NCBI RefSeq assembly: GCF_003574965.1
Contig: NZ_CP032317.1
Span: forward strand, 3,658,001 to 3,722,000
Direction of reading: 5' to 3'
Length of the DNA: 64,000 bases
Source: Hymenobacter oligotrophus
GTDB taxonomy: Bacteria > Bacteroidota > Bacteroidia > Cytophagales > Hymenobacteraceae
Shown here: positions 8,569 through 17,659 of the stretch, piece by piece
How the letters are laid out: each line of letters begins with the position of its first letter
How positions within the stretch are numbered: the first letter of the stretch is position 1
Notes under the pieces: model-generated
Databases searched by the model: none
The model's input: the letters and a program-made list of their open reading frames with translations, nothing else
What the model was told of the DNA's origin: nothing
Position numbers and translations under genes: made by a program

Positions 8569-9957
8569 TTAGCCGAAGAACGTTTCGTACAGCAGGTATG
8601 CGTTGAGGGCAATGATGATGGCCGATACCGACCACGCTACCACCTTCACCCAGGGCTTGTTGGCAAAGGGACCCATCTTCAGCTTGTCGCCGGTAAATAG
8701 CACCAGCGGTACCACGGCAAAGCTTAGTTGCAGCGACAGGATTACTTGGCTGAGTACCAGCAACTCGCCGGTGCCTTTTTCGCCGTACAGCAGCGTTACC
8801 ACAAAGGCCGGTACCACAGCAATCAGGCGCGTAATGAGGCGGCGCAACCAGGGCTTTAGCTTCAGGTTGAGGAAGCCTTCCATCACGATTTGGCCGGCCA
8901 AAGTGCCCGTAAGGGTCGAGTTTTGGCCCGAAGCCAGCAGCGCTACGGCAAACACCACGCTGGCCGCGCCCGCGCCCAGCACCGGGGCCAGCAGCTTGTG
9001 CGCGTCGTGAATATCAGCCACCTGAAACAGCCCGTTGCGGTGAAAGGCCGCGGCGGCCAGCACCAGAATGGCGGCATTCACGAAGAAGGCCATAAACAAG
9101 GCCACCGACGAATCGATGGTAGCGAATTTGATGGCCGAGCGTTTGCCTTCTTCGTCGCGCTCGAAGGCGCGCGTTTGCACAATGCTGGAGTGCAGGTACA
9201 GGTTGTGGGGCATTACGGTGGCCCCCAGAATGCCAATGGCCACGTAGAGCATGGCCGGGTTCGTCACGATTTCGGTTTTGGGTACCAGGCCGGCCGCCAA
9301 AGCTGCCCAATCGGGCCGCGAAACAAATACTTCGTAGGCAAAGCAGCCGAAAATGATGAAAATGAGGCCTGCTACCAGCACTTCCAGAATGCGGAAACCC
9401 CGGTTTTGGAAGTACAGTACCACCAGCACGTCGAGAATCGTAATGAGTACGCCCAGCGTGAGGGGAATGCCGAACAGCAGGTTCAGGGCAATGGCCGAGC
9501 CGATTACCTCGGCCAAGTCGCAGGCGGCAATGGCAATTTCGCACAGCAGCCACAGGGCCATGGCCACCGGCTTGGAGTAATGGTCGCGGCAGGCCTGGGC
9601 CAGGTCGCGGCCGGTTACAATGCCGAGCTTGGCCGCCAGGTGCTGCAGCAACATGGCAAACAGGTTCGAAATCAGGATTACCGACAGCAGCGTGTAGCCG
9701 TAGCGCGAGCCGCCGGCAATGTCGGTGGCCCAGTTGCCGGGGTCCATGTAGCCCACGGCCACCATCAGTCCCGGGCCCCAAAACGCCATCAGCTTGCGCC
9801 AAAACGAAGCGTTGCGGCCCGGCACCCGAATAGAGGCGTACACCTCGCCCAGCGAAGGCGCGTGCCGCGGGCGGCGCCAGCCCGGGTCGGCGGCTTCGGG
9901 CGCGGGCGCGGCGGCTAGCGGAGCAACGGGTGGGGTAGGGGTATTGGCAGTAAGCAT
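8569..9957 (-). CDS. mntH: Nramp-family divalent metal importer MntH
   Basis: Inner-membrane proton-coupled importer of Mn2+ (and Fe2+), 462 residues with about 11 membrane segments. The metal-binding Nramp motif in helix 1 is present ([18 protein letters not shown]), as is the helix 6 motif [13 protein letters not shown] 9957 is preferred to a TTG one codon upstream. The N-terminus has a proline/alanine-rich cytoplasmic tail of about 45 residues. The gene is divergent from a CDF exporter and upstream of a TonB receptor. A near-perfect DtxR/MntR-type box lies 37-56 bases before the start, so repression by replete metal is likely. Confidence 0.93.
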   Translation of the reverse strand: MLTANTPTPPVAPLAAAPAPEAADPGWRRPRHAPSLGEVYASIRVPGRNASFWRKLMAFWGPGLMVAVGYMDPGNWATDIAGGSRYGYTLLSVILISNLFAMLLQHLAAKLGIVTGRDLAQACRDHYSKPVAMALWLLCEIAIAACDLAEVIGSAIALNLLFGIPLTLGVLITILDVLVVLYFQNRGFRILEVLVAGLIFIIFGCFAYEVFVSRPDWAALAAGLVPKTEIVTNPAMLYVAIGILGATVMPHNLYLHSSIVQTRAFERDEEGKRSAIKFATIDSSVALFMAFFVNAAILVLAAAAFHRNGLFQVADIHDAHKLLAPVLGAGAASVVFAVALLASGQNSTLTGTLAGQIVMEGFLNLKLKPWLRRLITRLIAVVPAFVVTLLYGEKGTGELLVLSQVILSLQLSFAVVPLVLFTGDKLKMGPFANKPWVKVVAWSVSAIIIALNAYLLYETFFG

Positions 9958-9993
9958 CAAGTCGATAGGAGATGTCGGGGCAAAGGACGCTAA

Positions 9994-10013
9994 ATTTTAG
10001 GTTAGCCTAAAAT
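9994..10013. promoter_or_regulatory. DtxR/MntR-like operator between mntH and the CDF gene
   Basis: ATTTTAGG (9994-10001) and CCTAAAAT (10006-10013) form an 8-bp inverted repeat around TTAG. The core TTAGGTTAGCCTAA is identical to the DtxR/IdeR consensus core. It lies just upstream, on the minus strand, of a weak -7-like CAAAGGAC complement (9981-9988) of mntH. It could also affect the divergent CDF gene. Confidence 0.75.
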
Positions 10014-10127
10014 ATTTTTTAAGCCCCCTTAAATACCGTTTGCGCGCCAAAAAGTTTCGTCGGCTTACGGCACGCATCCGTTTAGGTCGGATGTTTACGC
10101 TTCTATTGCCCCCTACAGTTGCTTCGC

Positions 10128-11126
10128 ATGTTTGCATCCAAACGCAACCGCTTCGGCCTGCTTTCCTTGGTGGTGAGCGTGGTGCTAGTGGTTACCAAGT
10201 TTTATGCTTGGGCACTTACGCACTCGCAGGCTGCCCTCACCGACGCGCTCGAATCCATTATTAACGTATTTACGAGCGGTTTTGCCCTCTACAGCATTTA
10301 CCTTTCGGGCCTGCCCAAAGACGAAAATCACCCTTACGGCCACGGCAAGGTGGAGTACCTGTCGGTGGGTTTTGAGGGGGCGCTGATCCTGGGTGCCGGG
10401 GTGTATATTTTTTCCAGCGCCATACAGGCCTTGCTGCATCCGCACACGGTGCAGCAACTCGATTGGGGCGTGCTGCTGCTGGGCGGCACGGCCGTGGCCA
10501 ACCTGCTCACGGGCTTTGTGCTGGTGCGGCAGGGCCACAAGCTACATTCGCCGGCGCTGGTGGGCGATGGGCAGCACCTGTACCTCGATGCCGTAAGTAC
10601 GCTCGTGTCGTGCGCGGCCCTAGGGCTGGTGTACTTTACCGGGCTGGTCATCTTCGATACGGTAGCGGCGCTGATCCTGGGCGTGGTAATCGTGGTGAAC
10701 GGCTACCGCATGCTGCGCCGCTCGGTATCGGGGCTAATGGACGAATCGGACGTGGCCACGGTGGAGCGCGTAATTGCCGAGCTGCAGCAGCACCGTCAGC
10801 CGCCCTGGATTGATGTGCATAACCTGCGCATTGTGCGCTACGGCGCCAACCTGCACATCGATTGCCACATTACCATTCCGTACTATTTCAGCCTTGAGGA
10901 AGCCCACGCCGAGGTTTCGCGCATCGAGGAGCTGATCCGGAGCCGCTTTGACGTAGAGGTGGAAATGTTTGTGCACGCCGACCCCTGCACCTTTAGCGCT
11001 TGCCCGCACTGCTCCATGCCTGATTGCCCGGTGCGCCAACACGCCTTCACCCGCCTTGTACCCTGGACGCTCGACAACGTGGTGAAAAACGAGCGCCACC
11101 AACTCGACGAACCCACAACCGCCTAG
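10128..11126 (+). CDS. Cation diffusion facilitator (CDF) metal exporter
   Basis: Inner-membrane metal/proton antiporter of about 332 residues. ATG 10128 is preferred to TTG 10119. Six hydrophobic segments are followed by a cytoplasmic domain (from about residue 205). The helix 2 site reads TDALESIIN, so the usual second aspartate is Ser with Glu one position before. Helix 5 keeps the HxxxD site (HLYLDAVST). The C-terminal tail has a Cys cluster (CTFSACPHCSMPDCPV) that may bind metal. It is divergent from mntH, giving an import/export pair around one operator. The metal (Mn, Fe or Zn) cannot be told from sequence. Its TAG stop is formed by a CCTAGG copy (11122). Confidence 0.85.
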   Translation: MFASKRNRFGLLSLVVSVVLVVTKFYAWALTHSQAALTDALESIINVFTSGFALYSIYLSGLPKDENHPYGHGKVEYLSVGFEGALILGAGVYIFSSAIQALLHPHTVQQLDWGVLLLGGTAVANLLTGFVLVRQGHKLHSPALVGDGQHLYLDAVSTLVSCAALGLVYFTGLVIFDTVAALILGVVIVVNGYRMLRRSVSGLMDESDVATVERVIAELQQHRQPPWIDVHNLRIVRYGANLHIDCHITIPYYFSLEEAHAEVSRIEELIRSRFDVEVEMFVHADPCTFSACPHCSMPDCPVRQHAFTRLVPWTLDNVVKNERHQLDEPTTA

Positions 11127-11163
11127 GTCACCTAGGGCTGCCCTTCCGGCGCTTCGCCCGCCC

Positions 11164-11467
11164 GTCATGTCGAGTATGTTGCGCCATCTCGCTAGATAAT
11201 ATTGTCATCCTGAGCCTAAGCGAAGGACCTTCTCACGCCAGCACGATTTTCCCTAGGTTCTTGTCATGCCAAGCTTGTCGGGCATCTTTCGTGCTTACGC
11301 CTGATACTAACTGCCCCCTCTCTTGTGGAGAGGGGCCGGGGGTGAGGTCCAACGTGAAAAGGTCCTTCGCTTGGGCTCAGGATGACAGTCGACAATCGGT
11401 TGCTATCTGCCGTCAGCACGCGAGATGTCTCGATTCCTTGCTCTATGCGCAACATGCTCGACATGAC
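11164..11467. repeat. Nested palindromic intergenic repeat
   Basis: The gene-free stretch 11127-11499 is almost filled by inverted repeats inside each other. The outer arms begin GTCATGTCGAG (11164) and end CTCGACATGAC (11467). The next arms are 11204-11237 (GTCATCCTGAGCC...) and 11353-11386 (...GGGCTCAGGATGAC), complementary with very few mismatches. Inside these lie a GTCATGCCAAGCTTGTCGG-type unit (about 11262-11285) and a GC-rich hairpin (11315-11335). The units resemble dispersed repeats of the genus, apparently inserted one into another. A CCTAGG is at 11252. Confidence 0.7.
11315..11335. repeat. Short hairpin repeat, CCCCTCTC/GAGAGGGG
   Basis: CCCCTCTC (11315-11322) and GAGAGGGG (11328-11335) flank a five-base loop and are followed by CCGGGGGTGAGG. 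This is a hairpin type found scattered in many bacterial genomes; here it sits at the centre of the nested repeat. Confidence 0.6.
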
Positions 11468-11499
11468 CGTTCTTCCTCTCTTGCAAATGGGCGCGGCGC

Positions 11500-13521
11500 T
11501 TAGCGCATCAGCTCCACCCAGCCTTTGCGGCGGGTGCCGTTGCCGAGCGTGATTTGGTAATAGTACACACCCGCATCGTGGCCGGCACCGTCCCAGTTGT
11601 TTTGGTAATCGGCCCACTCCGCCACCTTGCGGCCCCAGCGGTTAAATATTTCGAGTCGTTGCGCTGGCAGCGCGGGGTCCTTGATGACAAACACATCGTT
11701 GACGCCGTCGCCGTTGGGCGTAAATGCGTTGGGCACTTGCGGCACCACACGCACCACAAACGAAGCCGTATCGGCGCAGCCTTGGCTTAGCTCGGTGGGC
11801 GTAACCGTTACGGAGTAACGCGTGGTGGTGCCGGGCCGAACCCGGATGCTCGCGCTGTTTACCGGCCCGGCACCTAGGCCGCTGGTGCCCGCTGGGGTGC
11901 TGGCCCGCCAGCTGTAAGTATAGCCTACCGGTATGTTGTTTACCGTAAGCGGCCGGTTCGGGCGGGCGGTTAGGCTTATTTCGTCGCGGCGGGCAACGAG
12001 CGTATCGCGGCGGAAGCGGCTGCCTTTGGGCGGATTGGTGCCGGCTACTACCACATCGGCAAAGCTGCGCCGGGCTACCTGCACCACAATTATGCGGTTT
12101 TGGACGGCCCGCACGGGGCAGGCGTCGTCTTCGATGCGCACCGGAATACGGAAGGTGCGGCCCGCCAGGCTAATGTCGGGGCGCAGGCGCAGCTTGCCCA
12201 CGGGGGCGTTGGTGCCATTGCCCTGCAGCGTAAACGGCCGGGCAGTTATGTTGCTGGGGTCGCGGTACAGGGCGGCGTAGGCTGGCTGCGTAGGCTCGGC
12301 AAACGTTACCGTCAGCTGGTCGGCCGGGTTTGGGTCGCGAAAGTTGATGTCGAGCTCGGTGTACTCGCAGGTTTGCGCCACCACAATGGTCGAGTCGGTG
12401 TTGGTAACCACTTGGTTGGCCTCGCGCACCATCGGCACCGCCCTAGGTGCGTTGGGCACTTGATTGCCGCCGCAGTCGATGACGACCACCAGCATATCGC
12501 GCCGTACCGAGCCCACTTTGTAGTAGCGCCCGCCCACCCGGCGGTACTCCGTAACCTTGCCCACCACGGCGTACTTGTTGCGGCCGTCGGAGCTGGGCCC
12601 GGGGAAGTAGAAGGCGGGCGTGAAGGTGAAGTTGCCGGCCTGCGCGTTGAAGGCAAAGAACGGCGTGGCCGTGCGCACCGGGCAGCTACCCCCAAACGTG
12701 TAGGAGCCGATAGGGAAGGTGGGCGAGTACACCGCCGTGCCGCCGGGTATGGTTACCACGCAGGGGGTGGTGGGCGAGTTGCTGGGGTCTAGGATTAGTC
12801 CGCCCAGCGGGCTGTACGACTCGTAAGTGGTAAACTGATTGCAGCCCTGCAGCGGCCGATCCAGCGAGTACACCAGCGAGTCGCCGTCGGGCTCGATGGT
12901 TGAAAACGTAATCTGGGTACGCTGCCCTACGCACACAAACGGCACCGGAATGTCCTGATCCTGGTACTGCGGCGAGGTGTTGCTGATGGCCAGCGGCCCG
13001 CCCGGCAGCGGCAGCAGGTTGTTGAGGGTGGCTTCGTAGCGCAGGTCGGTATAGCTGGGAATGTTGGCCAGCGAAGGGCGGTTGCTTATTTCCACGCTTA
13101 GCGTCCATTCGGGCGCGGGCGGCAGCGTAATTTCGGCGGTGTAGCGCGCGGTTTCGTAGTTGGTGAGGCCGTTTACCAAGCACTGCGTAGGCCCGCCCGG
13201 CACGTTGGCGCACCAAGGGCTGCCGGCCGTGAGGGGGCCGCGCAATAGCGTAGCCGAAAAGTTGCGTACATCAACGGTGTTGCAGGAAGTAGCCGGGCTG
13301 CCCACGCGGCAGTTCAGGGTAAGCTCGGGGTTGGCCTCGTTGCCCGAACAATCGCGGAAAAACCGGCACGTTACGCGGTAGCGGTTGGAGCCAGGCGGGC
13401 CAATGGCCTCGTAGGTAAGTTCGCCGCCTTGCGCGTGCGTAGCCCACGCCCTAGGTGCGCTCAGCAACAACAAACAGCACGCGGTAAGCCAGAAAAAGTA
13501 AACGGGTAAACGATGCTTCAT
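11500..13521 (-). CDS. T9SS-secreted protein with gliding-associated C-terminal (type B) domain
   Basis: Secreted protein of 673 residues. ATG 13521 is preferred over TTG 13527. A signal peptide (MKHRLPVYFFWLTACCLLLL, ending near APRAWA) is followed by THAQGGELTYEAIG, an opening shared by many large Bacteroidota surface proteins. The central part is Ig/PKD-like with paired cysteines (for example CRFFRDCSGN, SCNTV). The last 85 residues form a CHU_C type B sorting domain (VPNAFTPNGDGVNDVFVI, RLEIFNRWGRKV, NNWDG, GVYYYQITLGNG). This domain directs export by the type IX system. Adhesion or matrix function is an inference. Confidence 0.85.
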   Translation of the reverse strand: MKHRLPVYFFWLTACCLLLLSAPRAWATHAQGGELTYEAIGPPGSNRYRVTCRFFRDCSGNEANPELTLNCRVGSPATSCNTVDVRNFSATLLRGPLTAGSPWCANVPGGPTQCLVNGLTNYETARYTAEITLPPAPEWTLSVEISNRPSLANIPSYTDLRYEATLNNLLPLPGGPLAISNTSPQYQDQDIPVPFVCVGQRTQITFSTIEPDGDSLVYSLDRPLQGCNQFTTYESYSPLGGLILDPSNSPTTPCVVTIPGGTAVYSPTFPIGSYTFGGSCPVRTATPFFAFNAQAGNFTFTPAFYFPGPSSDGRNKYAVVGKVTEYRRVGGRYYKVGSVRRDMLVVVIDCGGNQVPNAPRAVPMVREANQVVTNTDSTIVVAQTCEYTELDINFRDPNPADQLTVTFAEPTQPAYAALYRDPSNITARPFTLQGNGTNAPVGKLRLRPDISLAGRTFRIPVRIEDDACPVRAVQNRIIVVQVARRSFADVVVAGTNPPKGSRFRRDTLVARRDEISLTARPNRPLTVNNIPVGYTYSWRASTPAGTSGLGAGPVNSASIRVRPGTTTRYSVTVTPTELSQGCADTASFVVRVVPQVPNAFTPNGDGVNDVFVIKDPALPAQRLEIFNRWGRKVAEWADYQNNWDGAGHDAGVYYYQITLGNGTRRKGWVELMR

Positions 13522-13605
13522 GAGCAATAGGCAGGCAAGGGAGCAGCCGCTGACAAACAGCGCAACCGAAAGTTACGCACAATTTGGGGCCGCTCGTGCC
13601 TCTGC

Positions 13606-15024
13606 TCAGGGGCGCATAATGCGCCCGCGTAGCTCGGCGCCATCGGGCGTGCGCAAGTGCAGCAGGTAGAGGCCAGGTGCTGTGGGCGGCAGAATAAGCT
13701 GCGACGAACCCGAGGCCAACTGGCCCTGCCATACTTGCCGCCCGCGCACGTCGGTAAGCAAGGCCGTAGCACTGGCGCGCAGCGTTGGCAATTGCACAGT
13801 GGCAGCCGAGCCGGCCGGCGCCGGGTTTGGGTAAAGCGTTAGGTTTAGGGCTGCCGGCCGGGTGGTTGAGGTGGGCGTGAAAGCACGGTTTTCGAGCACC
13901 AGAATGCGGTCGTCGGTGGGGGCGGGGTTGCTGCGGCCGTCGCGGTTGGAGGTAGCCGCGTACACGCGTCCCTGCGGCGACACGCAAATGGCACGCAGGC
14001 GGCCGTAGTTGCCCGTCCACAACCGGTTTTCACGCGCTACTTGCTCGCCGTTGGCTGATAGGGGCAAAGCAGAGAAAGTGCCCGCCTTCAGGCTAAGCAG
14101 CAGCAGGTTGTTGCGCCACTCGGGTATGGCGGGGTGGTCGTAGTACGCCAGGCCCGAAACACCTAGGGTGGGCGTCCAGGCAAAAAGCGGTTCGCGCACG
14201 TTGTTGGCCTGGCAAAAAGTTTGTTCGGCAGCCAGGTCGCAGGCACCCTCCACGTTGGGCCAGCCGTAGTTGCGGTTGGCTTCGATGAGGTTCACTTCGT
14301 CGTCGTTGTTGGGGCCGTGCTCCGAGCTGTAGAGCTTGCCGGTGCCCGGCGCCCGCACCAGCCCCTGCGGGTTGCGGTGACCTAGGGTATACACCAACGA
14401 GCCGGGCACGGGGTTGTCGGCAGGCGGCGTGCCATCGAGGTTCAGGCGCAGGATTTTGCCCGTGAGGCTGCTGCGGTTTTGCGCCGAGGGCAGGTCCTGC
14501 GCGTCGCCGGTGGTCATTAGCAGGGTATTGTCGGGCAGCAAAAGCAGGCGCGAGCCGCTGTGCGTGGTTTGGGCCGGTATGTTGCCCAGCAGCACCTGCG
14601 GGTTGCTCAGTGTAGTGGTGCCAACGGTGTACTGGTACCGCACGAGCTTTTCCTTCAGCTGCCCGCCTTCGGTATAGTTGTACACCACAAACACGCTGTA
14701 TTGGTTGCTTGCGCTGCCCGGCACCACGGCCAAGCCCAACAAGCCGCTTTCGCCGGTTTCGGTTACGTCGGCAATGGTGAGCAGCGGCGTTACGGTGCCG
14801 GTAGCCGGGTCGACGCGGCTTACGCGGCCGCCGCGCTCCGTCATCCACAAGAAATTATCGGGCCCCCAAAGCAGCTCCCACGGCGTGTCGAGGCCGGTGC
14901 TGAGCGTGGAGACGCTTACGGTGGTGTTGCCCACCTGGTAGCTGCTGGGCTGCGCGTTGGCACTCCTAGGTGTGCAGTTGGCGCCCAATACAAGCAGCAA
15001 AAAACATGCGGCGAAACGTTTCAT
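13606..15024 (-). CDS. Secreted PQQ-type sugar dehydrogenase with T9SS type A tail
   Basis: A 472-residue secreted protein. It has a Cys-containing signal (MKRFAACFLLLVLGANC), which may be a lipoprotein signal. A six-bladed glucose/sorbosone dehydrogenase propeller covers about residues 30-375, with diagnostic GHRNPQGL and SEHGPNNDDEVNLIEANRNY. The last 75 residues (NLTLYPNPAPAGS... GLYLLHLRTPDG) are a type A T9SS sorting domain. It probably oxidises aldoses with PQQ at the cell surface. Whether PQQ is made or scavenged cannot be seen here. Three CCTAGG copies, two as Leu-Gly and one as Pro-Arg in the signal region. Confidence 0.85.
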   Translation of the reverse strand: MKRFAACFLLLVLGANCTPRSANAQPSSYQVGNTTVSVSTLSTGLDTPWELLWGPDNFLWMTERGGRVSRVDPATGTVTPLLTIADVTETGESGLLGLAVVPGSASNQYSVFVVYNYTEGGQLKEKLVRYQYTVGTTTLSNPQVLLGNIPAQTTHSGSRLLLLPDNTLLMTTGDAQDLPSAQNRSSLTGKILRLNLDGTPPADNPVPGSLVYTLGHRNPQGLVRAPGTGKLYSSEHGPNNDDEVNLIEANRNYGWPNVEGACDLAAEQTFCQANNVREPLFAWTPTLGVSGLAYYDHPAIPEWRNNLLLLSLKAGTFSALPLSANGEQVARENRLWTGNYGRLRAICVSPQGRVYAATSNRDGRSNPAPTDDRILVLENRAFTPTSTTRPAALNLTLYPNPAPAGSAATVQLPTLRASATALLTDVRGRQVWQGQLASGSSQLILPPTAPGLYLLHLRTPDGAELRGRIMRP

Positions 15025-15151
15025 AAGCAGGGGTTTAGGGATGAGCTACGGCAGCAAACAGCAGGCTTACATGCTTAACGGTTTTACAGCCGCTTCGGAT
15101 TGCTGATATTTCCCGTCGGAGCCGCGATACACGGCTTCTACTTTCCCCACC

Positions 15152-16840
15152 ATGAAAAAACTTTTCCCTTCGTTGCTCGGCGGCGCCGTGTGCTTTGTGG
15201 CCGGTGCCCTTACCATGCGCACCGCCGACGCACCTAGCCCTATTACGGTACCCATGCTGCGCGCCGCGCAGGAGCTTATGGGCCTGCAATTTTCGGATGC
15301 TCAGCTCGATTCGGCCCGCCGCGAAGCCACCGACTCGCGCAACAGCTACGAAGCCCTGCGCAAGCTCCCGATCGGCAATGGCGTAGCGCCCACCACCGTG
15401 TTCGACCCGGTGCCCCTGCGCCTGCGCCCCACCGGCATCGAGAAAATGCGTCCCAACCCCGGCAAGCTGCCCAAAATGGGCAAAGTAACGCTGCCCGCCA
15501 ACCGCGACGACCTCGCCTTTTACACGGTGCGCCAACTGGGCGAGCTGCTGCGCAACAAGCAAATCAGCTCCGAAGAACTGACCAAATTCTTCCTGGCGCG
15601 CCTGAAAAAGTACGACCCCAAGCTGCTCTGCATCACCTCGCTTACCGAGGAGCTGGCCTTGCAGCAAGCCCGCCAGGCCGACGATGAAATCCGGCGCGGC
15701 AAGTACCGCGGTCCGCTGCACGGCGTGCCGTTCGGCGTGAAGGACTTGTTCAGCACCAAAGGGTACAAAACCACCTGGGGCTCGATGCCTTACAAAGACC
15801 AGATGCTCGACGAGGATGCCGCTGTGGTAACGCGCCTGCGCGATGCCGGCGGGGTGCTGGTGGCCAAGTTTACCCTAGGCGAGCTGGCCATGGGCGACGT
15901 GTGGTACGGCGGCATGACGCGCAGCCCTTGGGACATCAGCAAGGGCAGCAGCGGCTCGTCGGCGGGCTCGGCCTCGGCGGTGGCCGCGGGCTTGGTGCCC
16001 TACGCCATCGGTACCGAAACCCTAGGTTCCATCGTTAGCCCCAGCACGGCCTGCGGTACCACCGGCCTGCGGCCCACTTACGGCCGCGTAAGCCGCGCCG
16101 GCGCCATGGCCCTGAGTTGGTCGATGGACAAAGCCGGGCCCATCACCCGCTCGGCCGAAGACTGCGCCTTGGTATTCGCTGCCTTGGATGGCGTGGATGG
16201 GCGCGACCCGGCCACCCTCACGGTTCCGAGCAACGTGTGGCCCTTCCGCTACGCCTTCGATACCGACCTGAAGAAGCTGCGGATTGGCTACGTAAAGGCC
16301 GATTTCGACCGCACGTACCCCACCAAAGCCAACGACCAAGCCGTGCTGGAAACCCTGCGCAAGCTGGGCGTGCAGCTAGTGGAGCTGGAGCTGCCCAAGC
16401 TGCCCGCCGGCGACATGACCTTCTTGCTCACGGCCGAGGGTGCCGCCGCCTTCGACGACCTCACCCGCTCGGGCCGCGACGCCTCCATGGTGAAGCAAGA
16501 CCGCAACGCTTGGCCCAACTTGTTCCGGGCTTCGCGCTTTGTGCCCGCCGTGGAGTACATCCAGGCCCAGCGCGCCCGCCGCTTGCTGATTGAAGAGCTC
16601 GACGCCCGCATCAAAGACCTCGACGGGTACGTGGCGCCTTCGTTCAGCAGCAACTTGGTTATCACCAACCTTACCGGTCACCCGGCCGTGGTGGTGCCCA
16701 ATGGTTTCCGCCCGGGCGGGCTGCCGAGCACCATCACCTTCACGGGGCAGTTGTACCAAGAGGCCAAGCTGCTCGCGCTGGCCAAGGCTTATCAGGACGC
16801 CACTGAGTTCGACGAAAAGCACCCGCCGCTCAACTTTTAG
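15152..16840 (+). CDS. Exported amidase-signature hydrolase
   Basis: Amidase-signature enzyme of 562 residues with an N-terminal signal segment (MKKLFPSLLGGAVCFVAGAL), so probably periplasmic or lipid-facing. The catalytic triad is visible: Lys197 in GVPFGVKDLFSTKG, the cis-Ser in KGSSGSSAG (residues 264-272), and the nucleophile Ser293 in GTETLGSIVSP. The Leu-Gly before Ser293 is encoded by a CCTAGG copy (16021). The substrate is unknown; family members cleave amides from fatty acid amides to aryl amides. It runs into the HD hydrolase gene with six bases between and is likely co-transcribed. Confidence 0.88.
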   Translation: MKKLFPSLLGGAVCFVAGALTMRTADAPSPITVPMLRAAQELMGLQFSDAQLDSARREATDSRNSYEALRKLPIGNGVAPTTVFDPVPLRLRPTGIEKMRPNPGKLPKMGKVTLPANRDDLAFYTVRQLGELLRNKQISSEELTKFFLARLKKYDPKLLCITSLTEELALQQARQADDEIRRGKYRGPLHGVPFGVKDLFSTKGYKTTWGSMPYKDQMLDEDAAVVTRLRDAGGVLVAKFTLGELAMGDVWYGGMTRSPWDISKGSSGSSAGSASAVAAGLVPYAIGTETLGSIVSPSTACGTTGLRPTYGRVSRAGAMALSWSMDKAGPITRSAEDCALVFAALDGVDGRDPATLTVPSNVWPFRYAFDTDLKKLRIGYVKADFDRTYPTKANDQAVLETLRKLGVQLVELELPKLPAGDMTFLLTAEGAAAFDDLTRSGRDASMVKQDRNAWPNLFRASRFVPAVEYIQAQRARRLLIEELDARIKDLDGYVAPSFSSNLVITNLTGHPAVVVPNGFRPGGLPSTITFTGQLYQEAKLLALAKAYQDATEFDEKHPPLNF

Positions 16841-16846
16841 CCCTAG

Positions 16847-17530
16847 GTGACAATTCCTGACCAACCCGTAGCAGCCTCGTTGGCCGCACGCTGGCAACAA
16901 ACGGTAGCTCCGCTGTTGCCCGCCGCGGCCAGCGAGGCTTCTTGGCAGTATGTGCTAGGTGCCTACGCGGGCCCGGCGCGGCACTACCACGCCTTGCCGC
17001 ACCTGGCCACCATGTTTGCGGTGCTCGATGCCCACCCCGAAAAGCCGCTCGACCCGGCAGTGCTGGAGCTAGCCGTGTGGTTTCACGATGCCGTGTACGA
17101 CCCGCTGCGCCACGACAACGAAGCCCGCAGCGCCGAAGCAGCGTTGCAGCACCTGCAAGGCAGCGGCCTTGCGGCCGAGCAGCTCGTCCGCCTCGATTAC
17201 CTCATCCGGCGCACGCAGCACCACGCCCGCACCGAACCCAACGACGGCTCCGACACGGCCTTGTTGCTCGATGCTGACCTGTGGGTGCTAGGTGCCGAGC
17301 CCGCGCAGTACGCCGCGTATGCCCGGCAAGTACGGCGGGAGTACCGCTTGGTGCCCAAACTGCTGTACCGGCACGGCCGGGCCAACGTGTTGCGCCACTT
17401 GCTCGAGGCGCCGCAGCTCTACCGCACCCGCTACGCGCAGCAGCAACGCGAGGCGGCCGCCCGGCGCAACCTCGCCGCCGAGCTGCAAGCCTGGGAAACG
17501 GGCCGCGGCCTCGACGACCTAGCCCGGTGA
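16847..17530 (+). CDS. HD-domain metal-dependent hydrolase
   Basis: Cytoplasmic protein of 227 residues. The metal-binding HD pattern is visible in ARHYHALPHL and AVWFHDAVYDPLRHDNE, with later LDYLIRRTQHH and LLLDADLWVLG. This matches small predicted metal-dependent HD phosphohydrolases often annotated only by domain. The start is a GTG at 16847 whose first G is the last base of a CCTAGG copy (16842-16847), six bases after the amidase stop. No ATG lies upstream of the conserved domain, so GTG is favoured but not certain. Substrate unknown. Confidence 0.75.
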   Translation: MTIPDQPVAASLAARWQQTVAPLLPAAASEASWQYVLGAYAGPARHYHALPHLATMFAVLDAHPEKPLDPAVLELAVWFHDAVYDPLRHDNEARSAEAALQHLQGSGLAAEQLVRLDYLIRRTQHHARTEPNDGSDTALLLDADLWVLGAEPAQYAAYARQVRREYRLVPKLLYRHGRANVLRHLLEAPQLYRTRYAQQQREAAARRNLAAELQAWETGRGLDDLAR

Positions 17531-17659
17531 GTTCAGGCGCGCCTAGGTGCCAAAGTGCAGTAGCTGCCGCAAGCAGGTTGCAACGGCGGCACCTAGGGCT
17601 TGTCTTTGGCGATGCGTAAGTTGCGCTTCGTCCTTTTTCCTCCCCCGAATACCATCGTT

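Noticed and set aside
8890-9918. 342-codon open frame antisense to mntH
   Set aside because: It mirrors the codon pattern of mntH on the other strand; such long antisense frames are common in GC-rich genes.
13450-14165. Possible frameshift between the two T9SS genes
   Set aside because: Both genes have complete starts, signal peptides and C-terminal sorting domains, so they are separate intact genes.
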